Below, one piece after another: positions 5,518 through 7,786 of a DNA stretch of 7,786 bases (position 1 is its first letter; each line of letters begins with the position of its first letter). The notes beneath the pieces were generated by a model, which did no database searches, was not told where the DNA came from, and saw nothing but the letters and a program-made list of their open reading frames with translations. The DNA comes from Candidatus Cloacimonadota bacterium. Lineage in GTDB: Bacteria; Cloacimonadota; Cloacimonadia; Cloacimonadales; TCS61. The stretch covers positions 1-7,786 of the forward strand of contig DRTC01000489.1 in assembly GCA_011372345.1 (NCBI GenBank), read 5' to 3'. Position numbers and translations under genes: made by a program.

Positions 5518-5680
5518 AAAAACGAAAAGGATATCTGTCTCCATTGCATTTTCTTGCTCAAGGATGACAGCAACGTTTTAGAAAAATGAAGAAGATGAGA
5601 TTGATGTTGATAAATTAATAAAAGACTATAAAGAATTGATATTTGACTTAAATAAACGTATGAAATCCTTAAAGCGTTAA
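5499..5680 (+). pseudogene. Possible third gene of the nucleotidyltransferase module, broken by two frameshifts
   Basis: An ATG at 5499, overlapping the previous gene by 19 bases, opens MSPKKIKKRKGYLSPLHFLA (then Q, G and a TGA at 5565). One frame over, from 5560, the reading continues KDDSNVLEK to a TGA at 5587. One more frame over, from 5585, it continues NEEDEIDVDKLIKDYKELI and FDLNKRMKSLKR to a TAA at 5678-5680. Joined, these make a protein of about 60 residues with a basic start, an acidic middle and a coiled-coil-like end. Both breaks need a shift in the same direction and the second lies in an A5 run, as expected for a slippage mutation or sequencing error. The overlap with the upstream gene favours a real gene. 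I do not recognise a family, and chance open frames in A/T-rich DNA remain an alternative. Confidence 0.4.
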
Positions 5681-5700
5681 AAAATGAATATACTGACTTT

Positions 5701-5724
5701 CAACCTCAACCTCAACCTCAACCT
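5701..5724. repeat. Four tandem copies of CAACCT
   Basis: Four exact copies of the hexamer CAACCT stand side by side, ending 12 bases before the DUF5674 start codon. They fall inside a tiny frame (ATG 5684 to TGA 5738-5740, MNILTFNLNLNLNLKIIL) whose stop overlaps the start of the next gene as ATGA. As a six-base unit, changes in copy number would keep this frame but change the spacing before the gene. Confidence 0.85.
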
Positions 5725-5736
5725 TAAAATAATATT

Positions 5737-6078
5737 ATGAAAATCATCACAGAACCAACATCTCTCAGCGAACTTTGGCTTGCTCGTGAAGTCGGATTTG
5801 AAGATATGATGAAAATGGTGGTGGATGTAGAACAAGAGATCATAGGAGCAGACGCAGAGCTTCATGCTGACCTGGAAGCACTCCTTTTAGAACATGGATC
5901 AAAACAATACAATCTTTGGGGAATAAATATATATCCCGATCAAAGTGATGATTCTTTTATAGAATTTACCGCACTTATTAATATTCGTCCTTCCCAAAAT
6001 AATAGAAGCATGGAAGTGGAAGATCCTCACATTCGCGATAAAATTCGAGAGATCTGTAATAACTTATTGCTACGATAA
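5737..6078 (+). CDS. DUF5674 family protein
   Basis: The 113-residue soluble protein carries the family's features in order. These are an MKII-type start with a short helix, the conserved ADAELHADLEALLLEHGS block (about residues 38-55), NLWGINIYP (59-67) and the FTALINIRPSQNNRS stretch followed by VEDP (about 77-97). The length is typical. The charged residues in ELHADLEALL and IRPSQ are conserved in the family, but no biochemical function is known to me. No Shine-Dalgarno precedes the ATG. Instead the stop of an 18-codon frame overlaps it (ATGA), so coupling or a leaderless-like start is possible. The stop overlaps the next start as TAATG, one shared base, which strongly suggests that the two are made together. 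Confidence 0.87.
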   Translation: MKIITEPTSLSELWLAREVGFEDMMKMVVDVEQEIIGADAELHADLEALLLEHGSKQYNLWGINIYPDQSDDSFIEFTALINIRPSQNNRSMEVEDPHIRDKIREICNNLLLR

Positions 6079-6395
6079 TGCTGCACACAGGTTTGACATC
6101 AGATAAGTGGAAAATTTTCAGTACTGATAAACAGTTACTGATGATCGCAAACGAACTGAATCGTGCAAAAAATTGGATAGATAAAAAGGACTTTGAAAAA
6201 GTATCATTCTGTTATGAGCGTGCCTTTGAACTTTTAGACTTGACTGTTGAATGCTCAAAGAACAATAATCTCATCAGAGAATTGCTAAGGTTCCGGGAAT
6301 TACTTGCAATGACTTATTCAAACAAGTCACCGATTTTTGACTACGTGCTGTATGATCAATTATTAAGTATGAATATACATTCATTTAATCTGTAA
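6078..6395 (+). CDS. Conserved hypothetical helical protein (105 aa)
   Basis: The protein is predicted to be all-helical and soluble: DKWKIFSTDKQLLMIANELN, then RAKNWIDKKDFEKVSFCYERAFELLDLTVE and RELLRFRELLAMTY. I recognise the pattern of an N-terminal DKW, a central RA-x-E-L-L-D-L-T and a later L-x-R-x-R-E-L-L from a widespread set of small hypothetical proteins, some found near nucleotidyltransferase or toxin-like genes. The C-terminal end (YDQLLSMNIHSFNL) is less typical. Its start overlaps the DUF5674 stop by one base (TAATG) and its own stop overlaps the next ATG in the same manner. The function is unknown; joint action with DUF5674 is inferred from the overlap. Confidence 0.8.
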   Translation: MLHTGLTSDKWKIFSTDKQLLMIANELNRAKNWIDKKDFEKVSFCYERAFELLDLTVECSKNNNLIRELLRFRELLAMTYSNKSPIFDYVLYDQLLSMNIHSFNL

Positions 6396-6424
6396 TGAGT
6401 GAAAAGATAAAAGATAAAGGTGAA
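6394..6424 (+). repeat. 31-base direct repeat, copy 1 (start of first four-helix-bundle unit)
   Basis: These 31 bases are identical to 7040-7070. They hold a start codon (6395-6397) and encode MSEKIKDKGE in the frame of that ATG. In this copy the frame ends after 18 codons (MSEKIKDKGEDIKAERRN), out of frame with the four-helix-bundle gene that follows. Confidence 0.95.
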
Positions 6425-6851
6425 GATATTAAAGCAGAAAGAAGAAATTAAAAATAAGAAACAAGAAGAAAGAACAAAGACTAAAAAAGTTCATTATTTT
6501 CGCGATCTTTCAGAAAGGCTTCTTGATTTTGTAGTTCAAACAATAAAATTTCTGAGAACTTTACCACACGATAAAGAATATGATGTTTTCAGATATCAGT
6601 TATCTAAATCATCTTCATCCATCGGAGCCAATTATGAGGAATCTCAGGCTTGTACTAAAAATGAATTCAAACAAAGAATATCAATTTGTCTTCGGGAATC
6701 ACGAGAAACCAATTACTGGTTTAAAGTTATTGATGCTTTAGCATTAGGAGATGAAAATAAAAGAAAATCTTTACTAAGAGAGTCACATGAAATAAAGTTG
6801 ATTTTCGGTTCCATCCATACAAAATGTTTTAAAGGAAGACAAGATGAATAA
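6420..6851 (+). CDS. Four-helix-bundle protein, 23S rRNA intervening-sequence type (copy A)
   Basis: The residues YFRDLSERLLDFVVQTIKFL, LSKSSSSIGANYEESQACT, KNEFKQRISICLRESRETNY and WFKVI follow the order of the four-helix-bundle family (S23-type proteins, TIGR02436). The SSIGANYEE and RESRETNYW motifs mark the subgroup. The protein forms small helical bundles; relatives are encoded in 23S rRNA intervening sequences or beside many other genes, and their role is not established. The start is uncertain. The frame is open only from a GTG at 6420, giving 143 residues with a lysine-rich tail of about 23 at the front that homologues lack. The repeated ATG at 6395 lies in another frame, so a one-base change in the A-rich stretch 6425-6480 may have detached the original start. 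The 3' end overlaps the lipoprotein start by 8 bases. Confidence 0.85.
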   Translation: MKILKQKEEIKNKKQEERTKTKKVHYFRDLSERLLDFVVQTIKFLRTLPHDKEYDVFRYQLSKSSSSIGANYEESQACTKNEFKQRISICLRESRETNYWFKVIDALALGDENKRKSLLRESHEIKLIFGSIHTKCFKGRQDE

Positions 6852-6996
6852 ATTCAAAATATTGATCTTTATTCTTTCATCTTTGTTCTTGTTAACTTAC
6901 TGTACCTCAACTAGCCCCCAAACGGGCTCCCTCTCCGGCACTGTACAGCTCGAAGCCCAATCAGATCATTCTGGAAATAATTCATTCAATGTTTAA
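6844..6996 (+). pseudogene. Truncated lipoprotein gene, copy A (50 aa)
   Basis: The ATG at 6844 follows a good ribosome site (AAAGGAAG, 6831-6838) inside the four-helix-bundle gene. The product is a lipoprotein precursor: a lysine at 3 and 5, a hydrophobic stretch (6-18) and the lipobox LTYC with C20. The mature start PQTGSLSGTVQLEAQSDHSG (25-44) matches TQTGSLAGTVQLEGETDHSG of the downstream lipoprotein. After that glycine the match ends and the frame runs NNSFNV to a TAA. The partner gene is far longer, so this copy has lost its body, with the break near 6977. Its codons for residues 24-38 are GC-richer than those of the second copy, so the two are old relatives and not a fresh duplication. 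It could still be made as a tiny lipopeptide, but is most simply a remnant. Confidence 0.8.
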
Positions 6997-7039
6997 TTCT
7001 TAATGCTAAATTTTTAATGATTAAGACGAATGTTACTTA

Positions 7040-7070
7040 AATGAGTGAAAAGATAAAAGATAAAGGTGAA
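7040..7070 (+). repeat. 31-base direct repeat, copy 2 (start of second four-helix-bundle unit)
   Basis: Identical to 6394-6424, 646 bases further on. Here the ATG at 7041 is in frame with the four-helix-bundle gene and supplies its first ten residues. The repeat could serve homologous recombination that would delete or duplicate the intervening unit. Confidence 0.95.
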
Positions 7071-7439
7071 AAGGAAATAAGGGTCATATCACATGAAGAT
7101 TTAAATGTTTGGAAAGATTCAATTAATCTCGTAACAGAAATATACAGATTAACAAAAGATTTCCCGCAAAATGAACTATATGGATTAACTAATCAGATTA
7201 GAAGATCAGCAATTTCAATTCCTTCAAACATCGCTGAGGGTTCAGGTAGAAAATCCAAAAAAGAATATATACAGTTTCTATATGTTTCATTAGGTTCGAT
7301 TGTTGAACTTGATACCCAACTTATTATTGCAAAGAATTTGGGATATCTACCAAATAAAGATATTCGTACAGATTTATTGACGATAAAGAAGATGTTGATC
7401 GGTTTAATCCATAGTCTTGAACGAAAGGAGTCAAAGTGA
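7041..7439 (+). CDS. Four-helix-bundle protein, 23S rRNA intervening-sequence type (copy B)
   Basis: The 132-residue protein is a typical TIGR02436 member: HEDLNVWKDSINLVTEIYRL (residues 18-37), then LTNQIRRSAISIPSNIAEGS, then KEYIQFLYVSLGSIVELDTQ, followed by IIAKNLGYL. The SIPSNIAEGSGR turn between helices 2 and 3 is the strongest family mark. It differs clearly from copy A (SIGANYEE subgroup), so the two are distant relatives despite related flanks. The first ten residues come from the 31-base repeat and are unlike the family core. No strong ribosome site precedes the ATG. Its 3' end carries an AAAGGAG used by the lipoprotein gene and its TGA overlaps that gene's GTG. The function is unknown; close coupling with a lipoprotein gene is unusual for a supposed RNA-linked helical bundle. 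Confidence 0.92.
   Translation: MSEKIKDKGEKEIRVISHEDLNVWKDSINLVTEIYRLTKDFPQNELYGLTNQIRRSAISIPSNIAEGSGRKSKKEYIQFLYVSLGSIVELDTQLIIAKNLGYLPNKDIRTDLLTIKKMLIGLIHSLERKESK
7424..7430 (+). promoter_or_regulatory. Strong ribosome site that fixes a GTG start
   Basis: AAAGGAG at 7424-7430 is followed after five bases by GTG (7436-7438). It is the best Shine-Dalgarno on the + strand of this window and it lies within the four-helix-bundle gene. It decides for the GTG start of the lipoprotein, whose first residues then form a proper signal peptide. Confidence 0.85.
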
Positions 7440-7786
7440 AAAAAAATACACTTTTAGCTCTTAGCTTTTCACTTTTATCTCTCCTATTACTTTCTTGTAC
7501 AAATACTACGAGCACACAAACTGGTTCTTTAGCCGGAACTGTACAGTTGGAAGGTGAAACAGATCATTCAGGAATTGTGATAGGTATTTTTGAATTGGCA
7601 GAACTTGATCCGGATATAGTAGAAGCAAACACAAAATGGCCCCACATTGGTGTAAAAATAAATCAGCACACTGAATTCGACCACCGCTTTGGCACATTAG
7701 TAAAAACTGGAGAAACTGATGCTTCCGGTTACTTTGAAATTAATAACATCCCAACGGGAGTATACAATGTAGTTGCAATAAAAGAC
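7436..7786 (+). CDS. Lipoprotein with carboxypeptidase-regulatory-like (beta-sandwich) domain, 5' part, copy B
   Basis: The frame is open from the GTG at 7436 to the right edge (117 codons), so the C-terminus lies outside. The start KKNTLLALSFSLLSLLLLSC is a lipoprotein signal peptide with lipobox LLSC and the lipidated cysteine at residue 21. It is thus exported and membrane-anchored. TQTGSLAGTVQLEGETDHSG (27-46) and TDASGYFEINNIPTGVYNVV (94-113) are the first strand and the D-x-x-G-x-F-x-I-x-x-I-P-x-G-x-Y signature of CarboxypepD_reg-type beta-sandwich domains, common at the start of large surface proteins of Gram-negative bacteria. The stretch HIGVKINQHTEFDH may be an insertion particular to this group. 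The GTG overlaps the upstream stop (GTGA), so it is coupled to the four-helix-bundle gene. The truncated copy at 6844 is its relative. Confidence 0.85.
   Translation, partial: MKKNTLLALSFSLLSLLLLSCTNTTSTQTGSLAGTVQLEGETDHSGIVIGIFELAELDPDIVEANTKWPHIGVKINQHTEFDHRFGTLVKTGETDASGYFEINNIPTGVYNVVAIKD

Noticed and set aside
5677..5865. Minus-strand frame with an RLRLRLRL repeat
   Set aside because: The repeat comes from reading the CAACCT hexamers on the other strand, and the frame lies opposite the DUF5674 gene.
7324..7697. Minus-strand frames opposite four-helix-bundle copy B and the lipoprotein
   Set aside because: Opposite two well-supported coupled genes; no motifs.
1..7786. CRISPR array, insertion sequence or complete mobile element
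   Set aside because: No regularly spaced repeats, transposase or integrase motifs, or paired terminal inverted repeats were seen. The only direct repeat of length is the 31-base pair at 6394 and 7040.

Overview
The window looks like the chromosome of an AT-rich Gram-negative bacterium, probably from a poorly sampled lineage. The sequence shows A/T-rich spacers, AAGGAG/AGGA-type ribosome sites, tRNA genes with encoded CCA, and lipobox signal peptides. The mix of a DUF5674 protein, four-helix-bundle (23S rRNA intervening-sequence type) proteins, and an AAA-ATPase remnant reminds me of environmental bacteria such as Cloacimonadota. That placement is a guess; the sequence alone does not fix the phylum.

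Layout. 1-220 is a non-coding leader with one long hairpin. 221-384 (+) carries tRNA-Pro(GGG) and tRNA-His(GTG). 461-1342 (-) is a complete glucose-1-phosphate thymidylyltransferase (RfbA/RmlA), convergent with the tRNAs. 1343-2122 has no intact gene but holds two gene remnants, both too short to look like ordinary ORFs: the first ~35 codons of a family-2 glycosyltransferase (+) and, head to head against it, the start and broken Walker A of an AAA ATPase (-). It also holds the terminator of the next operon. 2123-3906 (-) is a coupled two-gene operon: a Gfo/Idh/MocA sugar dehydrogenase followed by a long left-handed beta-helix acyltransferase. This pair fits synthesis of a 3-acetamido sugar nucleotide for surface polysaccharide. 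3907-4721 is a non-coding divergent region with two hairpins and candidate promoters.

From 4722 to the right edge everything runs on + and is packed into small overlapping modules: a nucleotidyltransferase-fold protein with an 80-aa partner and a damaged third reading frame; a DUF5674 protein overlapping by 1 nt with a 105-aa helical protein; then two successive units, each made of a shared 31-nt start sequence, a four-helix-bundle gene, and a lipoprotein gene overlapping its end. The two four-helix-bundle proteins belong to clearly different subfamilies although their flanks are related. The lipoprotein is cut to 50 aa in the first unit and open to the window edge in the second.

The most interesting features are this repeated four-helix-bundle/lipoprotein cassette, the chain of small overlapping two-gene modules (possibly toxin-antitoxin-like), and the head-to-head gene remnants between the sugar genes. 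No complete new system can be proven from the sequence alone.
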